DNA of 8,398 nucleotides from Palsa-506 sp050013415 (GCA_050013415.1 JBEKFH010000202.1:1-8398); one strand, 5' to 3'. Counted from the first letter of the stretch, positions 1 through 5,909 are shown. Numbers and translations: made by a program. The notes: generated by a model not told the origin, from the sequence alone.

Positions 1-92
1 GCGGTAAGGCGCAGGATCGCGGACGGCTGGGTTTTGTGCTCGTCGGCGATCTGGGCAAGGGACTCCTTGCCCCCGGTGGTGTGCTCGATCAT
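1..92 (-). CDS. Partial CDS, N-terminus of a possibly LysM-like protein
   Basis: Only the first 30 codons are inside the window; the gene runs off the left edge. The start is the ATG whose complement lies at 90-92. It is supported by a good Shine-Dalgarno AGGAG (complement of 99-103) six bases upstream. The visible protein begins MIEHTTGGKESLAQIADEHK and continues through TQPSAILRLTA. The spacing of ESLAQIA, then a short helix, then AILRLT resembles the first half of a LysM peptidoglycan-binding motif (SLxxIAxxx...ILxLN). That would match the wall-active gene at 473-1402 on the same strand, but too little is visible to name the family. A 14-bp tandem repeat lies just upstream of its ribosome-binding site. 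I am confident in coding and start, and not confident in function. Confidence 0.6.
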   Translation of the reverse strand, partial: MIEHTTGGKESLAQIADEHKTQPSAILRLT

Positions 93-106
93 CTTTGACT
101 CCTGTC

Positions 107-134
107 TAGACGTCTTCGGCTAGGCGTCTTCGGG
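107..134. repeat. Tandem 14-bp repeat in the leader of the first gene
   Basis: TAGACGTCTTCGGC (107-120) is followed without a gap by TAGGCGTCTTCGGG (121-134), matching at 12 of 14 positions. It lies a few bases upstream of the AGGAG of the minus-strand gene starting at 92, so it would fall in that gene's leader or promoter. It could be an operator or a chance duplication; no protein is predicted to bind it. Confidence 0.5.
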
Positions 135-251
135 CGTTTGCCGCGCTCGCAGAGAATTGCCGCTTCATCCAAGCAGGGAACGGGCAGGCGGCGGGAAATC
201 GGGTTCACAGTACTACCGACGGGGCTGCGGACCTGTCGGCCCAGGGTCGGT

Positions 252-257
252 TAGCAT
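252..257 (+). promoter_or_regulatory. Candidate -10 element for tRNA-Thr
   Basis: TAGCAT fits the actinobacterial TANNNT -10 consensus and would place the transcript start about 8 bases before the mature tRNA 5' end. No TTGACA-like -35 is visible 16-18 bases upstream, so the call rests on the -10 and its position alone. Confidence 0.4.
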
Positions 258-271
258 GCACGGAGTCTCCC

Positions 272-344
272 GCCGGTGTAGCTCAGTTGGCAGAGCAGCC
301 GTCTTGTAAACGGCAGGTCAGCGGTTCGATCCCGCTCACCGGCT
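272..344 (+). tRNA. tRNA-Thr, anticodon TGT
   Basis: The full cloverleaf can be folded by eye. The acceptor arm GCCGGTG (272-278) pairs perfectly with CACCGGC (337-343), with discriminator T344. The D arm is GCTC/GAGC. The anticodon stem GCCGT (298-302) pairs with ACGGC around the loop CTTGTAA, giving anticodon TGT at 305-307, which reads ACA and other threonine codons. The T arm AGCGG-TTCGATC-CCGCT is canonical. The 3' CCA is not encoded (TCGC follows), so it must be added after transcription, which is common in actinobacteria. No copy of the tRNA 3' end occurs elsewhere in the window, so nothing here suggests integration at this tRNA. Confidence 0.97.
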
Positions 345-370
345 CGCGCTTCCCGCATGCCCACTTAGCT

Positions 371-407
371 GCACTGAAAGCACGTCCTCTTGCTCCTTCA
401 GCGGTGC
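371..407. terminator. Imperfect hairpin between tRNA-Thr and the convergent DUF1906 gene
   Basis: CTGAAAGCA (374-382) can pair with TGCT plus TTCAG (391-394 and 397-401), leaving a two-base bulge and an 8-base loop. The outer GCAC (371-374) and GTGC (404-407) could extend or compete with this stem. It lies between two convergent transcription units (tRNA on plus, the gene ending at 473 on minus), where a bidirectional terminator would be expected. There is no U-tract on either strand, so the function is only suggested by position. Confidence 0.3.
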
Positions 408-472
408 GGTTGCACGGACCTGCGGCATGGGCACAGGGTCTCCGGCCTGCGTACTGGGCCCCTGGCCTTTGG

Positions 473-1402
473 TCATGCGAGCAGCCGGTCCCAGTCGTCT
501 GGCCAGATGTTGCCGGTCTGGTAATAGCCGATCGAGCGCTGGAAACGCAGCACGGCCTCACGGGTTAGCTCCTGGTAGGTGCCATTGGCCCAGACTGAGT
601 TCGGATCTGAGATGCCGGGAACGAAGCCCTTGCGGATGAGGGCTTGCTGGATCTCGCGGATATAGGGGCGGTCGGCCGCGTGGAAGCCGCCATGCGAGAC
701 GTTCGGACCAGTGATGAGGCCGAAATAGTTCTCCGGGGCTAGTGGCCAGGGCGGCACGTGACCCGGCTGGCCGGTGAGGTGCGGCGGCGGTCCCTCGCCG
801 TGCAGCGCCTCCAGTACCCCCGGGTAGGCCCAGTCGAGATCGGCCGGTATCCCCGCAATGTTGAGCGTGGCGTTGTTGTACTGGTAAAAGTGCGGCCAGC
901 CCTGGGCTACCTCGGTATCGGTGGGGGCGCTGCCGGCCAGCCACAGCCATTCGGCGTGGCCGCCGAGCCTGGCACCCTGGATGAAGTCACGAAAGCCGTA
1001 GGCGCCGGTCCGCTTCTTGCCCATGACGGCCGCTGCGCCATCCAGGTAAGCCATCGCGGTGGCCAGGGGGGTGTTGCCCAGCCAGGCGTCCGAGGAAAAG
1101 AAGATCGGCAGGCTGTCCGGGTAGCCGATCGACTCCGCGTCCTTCAGCGCAAGTTCGGCCATCCTCTCGCCGTTGGGGCGGCCGCCCGCCGGGTCGGCGT
1201 TCCCCTCTTCGAGCACCAGCAGCACCATCCGGCCCGCCTGGACGTGCGCTTGGTAGGCGCCCGGATAGTGCGATATGCACTTCGGGTTGCCCGGGAACCC
1301 GATGTAGCGGATCAGGAAGCGGAGGTCGTATCGCGTGTAGCTGTTCAGCTGGTCTGGCTTCAGCTCGCCTCCGGAGTAGTCAGCGCCATAGGTGACATTC
1401 AT
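473..1402 (-). CDS. DUF1906 glycoside-hydrolase-like protein with C-terminal peptidoglycan-binding domain
   Basis: This 309-residue protein has two parts. Residues about 4-215 look like the DUF1906 (Rv2525c-like) glycoside-hydrolase-like domain, a TIM-barrel related to GH25 lysozymes. Visible features are YGADYSGG near the N-terminus (D8), a strand ending VLLVLEEGNAD (E65/E66), FFSSDAWLG (D105), and QYNNATLNIAGIPADLDWA, which parallels the closing QY...DLD strand of GH25 enzymes. Residues about 243-308 resemble a PG_binding_1 domain (IREIQQALIRKGF, then AVLRFQRSIGY). A role in binding or cutting peptidoglycan is inferred from these domains; Rv2525c homologues are not firmly shown to be active enzymes. 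The start is secure: an AGGAG (complement of 1415-1419) lies 12 bases upstream, and an in-frame TGA (complement of 1421-1423) rules out a longer form. There is therefore no signal peptide, unlike Tat-exported Rv2525c. It is divergent from the LCP gene. Confidence 0.8.
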   Translation of the reverse strand: MNVTYGADYSGGELKPDQLNSYTRYDLRFLIRYIGFPGNPKCISHYPGAYQAHVQAGRMVLLVLEEGNADPAGGRPNGERMAELALKDAESIGYPDSLPIFFSSDAWLGNTPLATAMAYLDGAAAVMGKKRTGAYGFRDFIQGARLGGHAEWLWLAGSAPTDTEVAQGWPHFYQYNNATLNIAGIPADLDWAYPGVLEALHGEGPPPHLTGQPGHVPPWPLAPENYFGLITGPNVSHGGFHAADRPYIREIQQALIRKGFVPGISDPNSVWANGTYQELTREAVLRFQRSIGYYQTGNIWPDDWDRLLA

Positions 1403-1514
1403 GCGGGCTCGGTTCTCCTCTCAGGTGGCGGCCGGGCGGTAGCTGCCGGAGCTAGCGGCACCTCAGCCGCCGCTCGGCCGAATGGCGACGGCCGTGAGCC
1501 CAGGGGAGCACGCT

Positions 1515-1539
1515 GCCGTCCTCGACCGTTCAGGACGGC
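1515..1539. repeat. Perfect inverted repeat, 8-bp arms
   Basis: GCCGTCCT (1515-1522) and AGGACGGC (1532-1539) are exact reverse complements separated by 9 bases. It lies about 110 bases upstream of the DUF1906 start codon and would be inside its 5' leader if transcription begins near 1570-1600. It could be a dimeric regulator site or an RNA stem-loop; there is no U-tract to support a terminator. Confidence 0.45.
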
Positions 1540-1571
1540 GCAGGCCGGCCGAAGCATCCAGCATGCCCAGA

Positions 1572-1615
1572 GATACTTTACCTGGCTATGACCTAAACTA
1601 TACCTTTCTATGACC
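1572..1615. promoter_or_regulatory. Four direct-repeat units with exact 11-bp period (response-regulator-type box)
   Basis: On the plus strand the cores CTTTACC, CTATGACC, CTATACC and CTATGACC end at 1582, 1593, 1604 and 1615, exactly 11 bp apart. Taken as a 22-bp double unit, the stretch 1575-1593 matches 1597-1615 at 16 of 19 positions. OmpR/PhoB-family response regulators bind direct repeats with 11-bp spacing, and Streptomyces PHO boxes are built of 11-nt units with a GTTCACC core; the shared ACC and preceding T-rich half fit loosely. On the minus strand TATAGT (complement of 1597-1602) and TAAAGT (complement of 1575-1580) fit TANNNT and could be -10 elements for the DUF1906 gene, but no good -35 accompanies them, as expected of an activator-dependent promoter. 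The regulator is unknown. Confidence 0.5.
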
Positions 1616-1746
1616 GATCAAGGTGGCTCTCGATCGGGTGCCAGGTTGGGTGGCTGCCGCTCTGCTCGAGGTAGCCGTCGCGGCCTCGGACGGCATACCA
1701 CGGTGATTTACAGCCCGGTCCCGGCATCCTGGGACGCACTTTACGG

Positions 1747-1773
1747 GTGATGCGGGAGTGATCCGGGTATGTT
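1747..1773 (+). promoter_or_regulatory. Candidate leaderless promoter of the LCP gene with an 11-bp repeat pair
   Basis: GTGATGCGGG (1747-1756) and GTGATCCGGG (1758-1767) form a direct repeat of 11-bp period with 9 of 10 matches. It abuts TATGTT (1768-1773), a TANNNT-type -10 that ends 9 bases before the ATG at 1783. With no Shine-Dalgarno before that ATG, a transcript starting at or next to the A of ATG is likely. The repeat pair then covers the -35 region, where an activator would sit. Confidence 0.45.
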
Positions 1774-1782
1774 CCGACCTGC

Positions 1783-3327
1783 ATGGTGGAATCGGGCGCA
1801 GGTGAACCGCAGCCGCGTGAGCAGAGCGGGCTGCCCCCTGGCGCGCGCCCTGTCCCCAGCCCGAGCCCGGCCCCCGGCCGCACTGCCAGCCAGAGCGGCC
1901 CCCGCTCACGCCGCCGCCGCAGGGGAGCCAGGATCGCGGCCTGGGCGGCGGCCATCCTCGTCGGCATTGTCGTCATCGCCGCGATGGGCGCGTACGTCGC
2001 CTACCGGCATCTGAACGGCAATATCCACCAGGTCGACATCAGCGGCCTGATCGGACGCCAGCCCCCTGACCACCATCCGCGAGCGGAGAACATCGTCGTC
2101 ATCGGCTCTGACAGCCGCCAGGGCCAGAGCAGCCGGTACGGCAACAGCCAAGACCTGACGACTGACCAGTCCGACACGCTGATGATCGTGCACATCGCGG
2201 CGAGCCGCCAGTGGGCCGAGGTGATGTCGATACCACGCGATTCCTGGGTCAACATCCCGTCCTGCCGGATGGGGAACGGCCAGGTGTCCGTGCCGCAGAC
2301 GTTCAAGATCAATGAAGCCTTTGCGATCGGCAACCTCGACGGCAACCACACGAACCTCGGCGTCGCCTGCACTATCAAGACCATCGAGCAGGACACCGGC
2401 ATCCGTATCGATCACTTCGTGGTCGTCAACTTCGCCGGCTTCCGTGACATGGTCAACGCCGTGAACGGCGTGGCCGAGTGCAACACCACGGCGATCGACG
2501 ACCCGCTGTCCGGCCTGCGCCTGACCGCTGGTCATCACATGCTGAACGGAACGCAAGCACTTGGCTACGTCCGGGCCAGGTACACCCTGGGCAATGGCAG
2601 TGACCTGGAGCGCATCGGCCGCCAGCAGGCATTCATGGCGGCTCTCGTCAGGAGGGTCCAGAGTGAATTGCTCAACCCGCTCGCGATCTACCGGTTCCTG
2701 GACGCGGCGACCAGGTCCATCACGATCGACAGCCAGATGGGCGGCATTTCCGGCCTCTACAAGCTTGCCAGCAGCCTGAAGAGCCTGCCCGCGAACAAGA
2801 TCACCTTCTTTACCCTGCCCACCTACCCGCGTTCCCTGGTGGATCCTCAGGACCTGGCCAACGTGATGTGGACCCAGCCACTGGACAGCCGCATCTTCCA
2901 GGCGTTCCGGGACGATGCACGAGTAGGCAGGGCGCTGCTCAGACCGCGCCGGCCCGCCCGGCTGCCGGCCAGGGACGTACGGGTCGCCGTCTCCAACGGG
3001 ACCGGAGAGCCCGGCCTGGCGTCCGGCGTCGCGTCGATCCTGCAAGCGGACGGCTTCACCGTGACCCGGGCCGAGGACGTGGCGGCGCTCCCCACCGAGA
3101 CCATGATCAGGTACCGGGCAGGCCGTGCGCGCCAGGCCAGCCGACTCGGCGCGATGGTCCCCGGCGCGGCGTTCCAGCTGGTCAGCGGTCGCGGTGCCGG
3201 GCTGACCCTGGTGCTCGGCGGCAACTACGGGACGACGGCGCAAGTGATAACCGCCGGCACCACGCCGGCCACGCAGCCCGTCGCCAGCTTCAGCGCCAGG
3301 AACGCGAGCCAGGGCATCTGCACCTGA
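1783..3327 (+). CDS. LytR-CpsA-Psr (LCP) family cell-wall glycopolymer transferase with LytR_C domain
   Basis: LCP enzymes move glycopolymers (teichoic acids, arabinogalactan, capsules) from a polyprenyl-phosphate carrier to peptidoglycan on the outer membrane face. In this 514-residue protein a Pro/Ser/Arg-rich cytoplasmic N-terminus (1-50) precedes one membrane anchor (about 51-73). The LCP domain (about 100-345) shows VIGSDSR (D110, R112), QSDTLMIVHI (D131), SIPRDSWV (R152), KINEAFAIG, HFVVVNFAGF, and LGYVRAR...DLERIGRQQ (R264, R266, R277, R280). Residues 398-480 match the LytR_C domain (VRVAVSNGTGEPGLASGVAS, then LTLVLGGNYG). The tail ends in a cysteine (C513). The arginine usual before SDT is Gln129 here. 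An in-frame TGA at 1759 limits the start to ATG 1783 (GTG 1786 is also possible); no Shine-Dalgarno is visible. It converges on the SGNH gene with a 4-bp gap. Confidence 0.93.
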   Translation: MVESGAGEPQPREQSGLPPGARPVPSPSPAPGRTASQSGPRSRRRRRGARIAAWAAAILVGIVVIAAMGAYVAYRHLNGNIHQVDISGLIGRQPPDHHPRAENIVVIGSDSRQGQSSRYGNSQDLTTDQSDTLMIVHIAASRQWAEVMSIPRDSWVNIPSCRMGNGQVSVPQTFKINEAFAIGNLDGNHTNLGVACTIKTIEQDTGIRIDHFVVVNFAGFRDMVNAVNGVAECNTTAIDDPLSGLRLTAGHHMLNGTQALGYVRARYTLGNGSDLERIGRQQAFMAALVRRVQSELLNPLAIYRFLDAATRSITIDSQMGGISGLYKLASSLKSLPANKITFFTLPTYPRSLVDPQDLANVMWTQPLDSRIFQAFRDDARVGRALLRPRRPARLPARDVRVAVSNGTGEPGLASGVASILQADGFTVTRAEDVAALPTETMIRYRAGRARQASRLGAMVPGAAFQLVSGRGAGLTLVLGGNYGTTAQVITAGTTPATQPVASFSARNASQGICT

Positions 3328-3331
3328 CCAA

Positions 3332-4075
3332 CTACCCCGGCATCGCGCCCGCCAGCACCCCGGCCCACACGCGATAGCCGGCCTCCGACGGATGGAAGCC
3401 GTCCGATGCGAACAGGCCCTCGCCGCGGACGATGGCCGCGCTTATGGGCACGTAAACGGCGCCGCGCTCGGCCGAGACCTGGCGCGTGACCCGGTCCATC
3501 GCCCGTGCCCGGCGACTGAGAACGAACCGGAGCGGCTGCGGGATCGCGGGAACCCGCTGAACCGGCGGCATCCCGGAGACGATGACCCGGGTGCGTCCGC
3601 CCTCGCCGCTCAGCGCGTCGATAAGGCCACGCAAGTCGGCCGCCCAGAGCCGGGGTGCCCGGCGATCGAACAGGTCGTTGATCCCGACGGTCAGGACAGT
3701 GACATCGAAGGGCTGCTGGCCTGACGGGACTAGCTCGGCAAGGACCTTCCGCGCGGTCGCGCCGCTCTTGCCCCGCACCGCCCAGGTCACCGTGCCGCCC
3801 ACCCGGCGGCTCATTGCCGCCGCCAGAAAGCCGGGCAGCGCGCGGCCGTGCGCGCCGGCGCCCACGCCCGCGGCGGTGGATTCGCCGATCACCAGGAGAC
3901 GCCGGCGCGGATCCCCGTGGCCGGCCGTTCCGTGCGCGGGACCGGACGCGGCGGGCAGCCGCGGCGCCCGGCGCACAGCCCGCCTGGCCTGCACCAGCGC
4001 GAGCGGGGCGAGCAGCGCTGTGTTGGCGAGATGTCCGACGTCCGGATGCCTGGCGGTCGCCCAGAGTTCAGTCAT
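3332..4075 (-). CDS. SGNH/GDSL hydrolase family protein
   Basis: This 247-residue protein carries the SGNH blocks: LLVIGESTAAGVGA (nucleophile S66, with GES in place of the usual GDS), block II glycine in RGKSGATA, VGINDLF (N133) as block III, and ASDGFHPS (D225, H228) as block V. These complete the catalytic set for an esterase, lipase or acyl-hydrolase; the substrate is unknown. Residues 16-30 (LANTALLAPLALVQA) are hydrophobic and followed by RRAVRRAPRLP, which could be a short membrane anchor rather than a cleaved signal. The reading frame is open much further upstream (to 4516), but that part is low-complexity and Arg-rich. The ATG at 4075 with GGGGAG (complement of 4085-4090) nine bases upstream gives the domain its usual length. 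Next to an LCP enzyme and a glycosyltransferase, acting on acylated wall polymers or lipids is a reasonable guess. Confidence 0.88.
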   Translation of the reverse strand: MTELWATARHPDVGHLANTALLAPLALVQARRAVRRAPRLPAASGPAHGTAGHGDPRRRLLVIGESTAAGVGAGAHGRALPGFLAAAMSRRVGGTVTWAVRGKSGATARKVLAELVPSGQQPFDVTVLTVGINDLFDRRAPRLWAADLRGLIDALSGEGGRTRVIVSGMPPVQRVPAIPQPLRFVLSRRARAMDRVTRQVSAERGAVYVPISAAIVRGEGLFASDGFHPSEAGYRVWAGVLAGAMPG

Positions 4076-4485
4076 CGCCCCTCGCTCCCCGTCCCTCCCG
4101 CAGGCCCGGCAGGCCCGGCAAGCCTCGACGTCGGCTGCTCGCCCGACGGCGCCGCGGCGGTGCAGGGGCCCGTATCCTGCGGCATTCTCGTCATGCCCGG
4201 GCGGGCCCGGGACACTCAAGCAAACTGGCAGTGATGAGTCATACAGTAATAAATCTGGCACGTGTATCGGGCTCCGGACACTGTCATTGTCACTGGATCC
4301 GGCATCGGCCGTCGGCGACGAGCGGGCAGGAAGCCGCGCGCGCCGTCTGCCGGCCATCCAGTACGCTGGGCGTCCGCAGCTCCGTCCCGGCCGTCGTGCC
4401 CTGGCCGGAACGCGCCGGGCCGGGGGATGCGCCCGCCGCGCCGGCTGGCGCGAGGAAATCGGCTCGGACTCGTCAAGCGGAGGAT
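4076..4485. other. Divergent spacer between the SGNH hydrolase and the membrane-protein operon
   Basis: This 410-bp stretch holds no convincing gene. It contains a 9-bp tandem repeat GCAGGCCCG (4100-4117, with a partial third copy), a perfect inverted repeat with 7-bp arms (4196-4211), and the only AT-rich patch of the region (about 4221-4260). That patch includes the 9-bp palindrome ATGAGTCAT (4234-4242) and TACAGT (4242-4247), which fits TANNNT. Promoters for both flanking genes are expected here, but no -35/-10 pair is clear. Confidence 0.55.
4196..4211. repeat. Perfect inverted repeat CCCGGGC-GG-GCCCGGG
   Basis: Two exact 7-bp arms are separated by 2 bases, next to the AT-rich patch in a divergent promoter region. 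The position suits an operator, but its pure G/C composition makes chance occurrence likely in this genome. Confidence 0.35.
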
Positions 4486-5898
4486 GTGAGCGTCCTGCTC
4501 GCTTCGAGGTCGCCACGCACGGGTGGCGATGAGCCCGCCGGTGCGGCGGCGGCCGGGTCGCTGGACACGATCGGCCGCGGCTGGCTGGTGGCCGCTTTCG
4601 CGGGGTCTGCCGTTTACGCCGGCGTGGTCGCGCTGTTCAGCGGCATCGGGGTGCACCGGCAATGGGCGGTCATGGCGGCCCCCGCCTACGCGCTGGCCAC
4701 GGCGGCGGCGGCCTGGAAGCGCCGCGGGCTGGATCTGAGCTTGCTGCTCGCCCTCGCCGGCGGTCTGGTCGCGCCGCTCACCTGGATGGCCGCTAGGGGC
4801 GAGAGCCAGCGGGAGATCCAGGTGATCATCCGGTCGGCCTGGTCGCTCGTCCATCACGGCACCCCCTATCACAGCGCCGCCGCGCTCGCCGGCACGCACA
4901 ACCCGGACGCCTACAATCCCTACCTGCCGGTAATGGCGCTGTTCGGAATGCCCCGCACGCTGCTGGGCGGCGGTCTGCTCACCGATCCCCGGATCTGGTT
5001 CGGCGTCACGTTTGCCGGGGTCTTCGCGCTGGCGCTGGCCCGCGCCGGGGCAACCGACATCTGGCGCTGGACTGTGCTGGTGACGGCGACGCCGCTGGTC
5101 GCCTTCCCGCTCGCGGTCGGCGGCGACGATCTGCCCGTGCTCGCCCTGATGTGCCTCGGCCTCGCGCTGCTCTGGCGCCCGGGACGGCAGCCGAGCCCGG
5201 TCCTGGCCGGTCTGGTGCTCGGTGTCGCGGCCGCGATGAAGGCGACGGCATGGCCGGCCCTGGTCGTGGCTGTCGCATTGGTCGCCGCGCGGGATGGCAG
5301 GCGCAGCGCGGTCAGGCTTGCGGGCGCCGCGGTGGCGATCTTCGCCGCACTGGTAGGTCCGGTCGCTGCCGTGGCCCCCGGCTCCCTGGTAGTCAACACG
5401 ATCCTGTTTCCGCTGGGCCTGACTAACGCGACGTCCGGCGCGGCCAGCCCGCTGCCGGGGCACCTGCTCGCCCAGACCGGGCACGCCGGGCACGTGATCG
5501 CCGTTGGCCTGCTCGCGTTCGCCGTCCTCGCCCTCGCGCTGTCCCTGGTCGTCCGGCCGCCCAGGAACTGCCATTCCGCCACCTGGCGCCTGATCATCGG
5601 TCTCGTCCTGATGTTCACCCTGGCGCCGGACAGCCGGTTCGGCTACTTCATCTACCCGGCGGGCCTGTGGGTATGGCTGCAGGTGTCCAGCCTGGGCGGC
5701 GTCCGGCCCCAGGCCAGGGCCGGGCCCGCGGGCGGTGCCGGGCCCGCGGGCGGCGGCGGCCTCCCGGGCGGTGCCGGGCCTCCAGGCGGCGGCGGCCTCC
5801 CGGACGGTGCCGGGCCTCCAGGCGGCGGCGGCCTCCCGGACGGTGCCGGGCCTCCAGGCGGCGGCGGCCTCCCGGGCGGAAAGCCAATCCGCGGTTAA
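4486..5898 (+). CDS. Polytopic membrane protein, probable GT87/GT-C-type glycosyltransferase
   Basis: This is a 470-residue protein from the GTG at 4486, with roughly 10-11 hydrophobic segments between residues 33 and 402. The pattern of a first extracytoplasmic loop with REIQVIIRSAWSLVHHGTPY and NPYLPVMALFGMP, a glycine-rich helix before a lysine (LAGLVLGVAAAMKATAWP), and a late APDSRFGYFIYP segment resembles GT87/DUF2029 polyprenyl-phosphate-sugar mannosyltransferases (PimE-like, GT-C fold). Sugar and acceptor cannot be read from sequence. GT87 enzymes use an early-loop Asp/Glu; E106, E110 and D141 are candidates. The C-terminus (411-470) is a Gly/Pro tail of four 12-residue repeats. The start is uncertain: GGAGG (4479-4483) is only 2 bases from the GTG, yet no ATG, GTG or TTG follows before the first membrane helix. 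It probably forms an operon with the next gene, 24 bp downstream. Confidence 0.65.
   Translation: MSVLLASRSPRTGGDEPAGAAAAGSLDTIGRGWLVAAFAGSAVYAGVVALFSGIGVHRQWAVMAAPAYALATAAAAWKRRGLDLSLLLALAGGLVAPLTWMAARGESQREIQVIIRSAWSLVHHGTPYHSAAALAGTHNPDAYNPYLPVMALFGMPRTLLGGGLLTDPRIWFGVTFAGVFALALARAGATDIWRWTVLVTATPLVAFPLAVGGDDLPVLALMCLGLALLWRPGRQPSPVLAGLVLGVAAAMKATAWPALVVAVALVAARDGRRSAVRLAGAAVAIFAALVGPVAAVAPGSLVVNTILFPLGLTNATSGAASPLPGHLLAQTGHAGHVIAVGLLAFAVLALALSLVVRPPRNCHSATWRLIIGLVLMFTLAPDSRFGYFIYPAGLWVWLQVSSLGGVRPQARAGPAGGAGPAGGGGLPGGAGPPGGGGLPDGAGPPGGGGLPDGAGPPGGGGLPGGKPIRG
5731..5874 (+). repeat. Four tandem 36-bp coding repeats (GGAGPPGGGGLP-type)
   Basis: The units are 5731-5766, 5767-5802, 5803-5838 and 5839-5874. 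Units 3 and 4 are identical, unit 2 differs from them by one base, and unit 1 differs from unit 2 by three. They encode GGAGPAGGGGLP, GGAGPPGGGGLP and DGAGPPGGGGLP (twice), in frame, at the extreme C-terminus of the membrane protein. A half unit precedes (about 5713-5730) and a degenerate start of a fifth follows. The near identity points to recent slippage, so copy number may vary between strains. Confidence 0.9.
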
Positions 5899-5909
5899 GG
5901 CCGCGCGGA

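Larger units (their letters stand above)
1403..1782. other. Divergent spacer between the DUF1906 and LCP genes
   Basis: This 380-bp stretch holds no convincing gene. It contains, in order, the ribosome-binding site of the minus-strand gene, an inverted repeat (1515-1539), an AT-richer block with four 11-bp-period repeats (1572-1615), and a second 11-bp repeat pair next to a -10-like hexamer (1747-1773). Long readings across it in several frames have poor codon character and are not called. Confidence 0.7.

Noticed and set aside
272..344. tRNA-Thr as an attachment site of a prophage or integrative element, given the lysin-like gene beside it
   Set aside because: No integrase, no duplicated tRNA 3' end and no phage structural genes are present in the window.
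758..1591. Plus-strand open frame (277 codons) over the DUF1906 gene
   Set aside because: It is a shadow of the minus-strand gene, which has recognisable domains, a ribosome-binding site and a fixed start.
1906..3243. Minus-strand open frame (445 codons) opposite the LCP gene
   Set aside because: The plus strand carries unmistakable LCP and LytR_C motifs; the antisense reading has none.
4274..4302. Possible hairpin CCGGA...TCCGG in the second divergent spacer
   Set aside because: The stem is only 5 bp with a 19-base interior lacking further pairing; not distinguishable from chance.
3814..4485. N-terminal extension of the GT87-like protein back to 3814
   Set aside because: It would run antisense through the SGNH gene and gives an Arg/Ala/Pro-rich sequence without domain character.
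4076..4516. N-terminal extension of the SGNH hydrolase to an ATG at 4516
   Set aside because: The extra 147 residues are low-complexity and Arg-rich, would overlap the start of the divergent gene at 4486, and are unnecessary because ATG 4075 has a Shine-Dalgarno and gives a normal-length domain.
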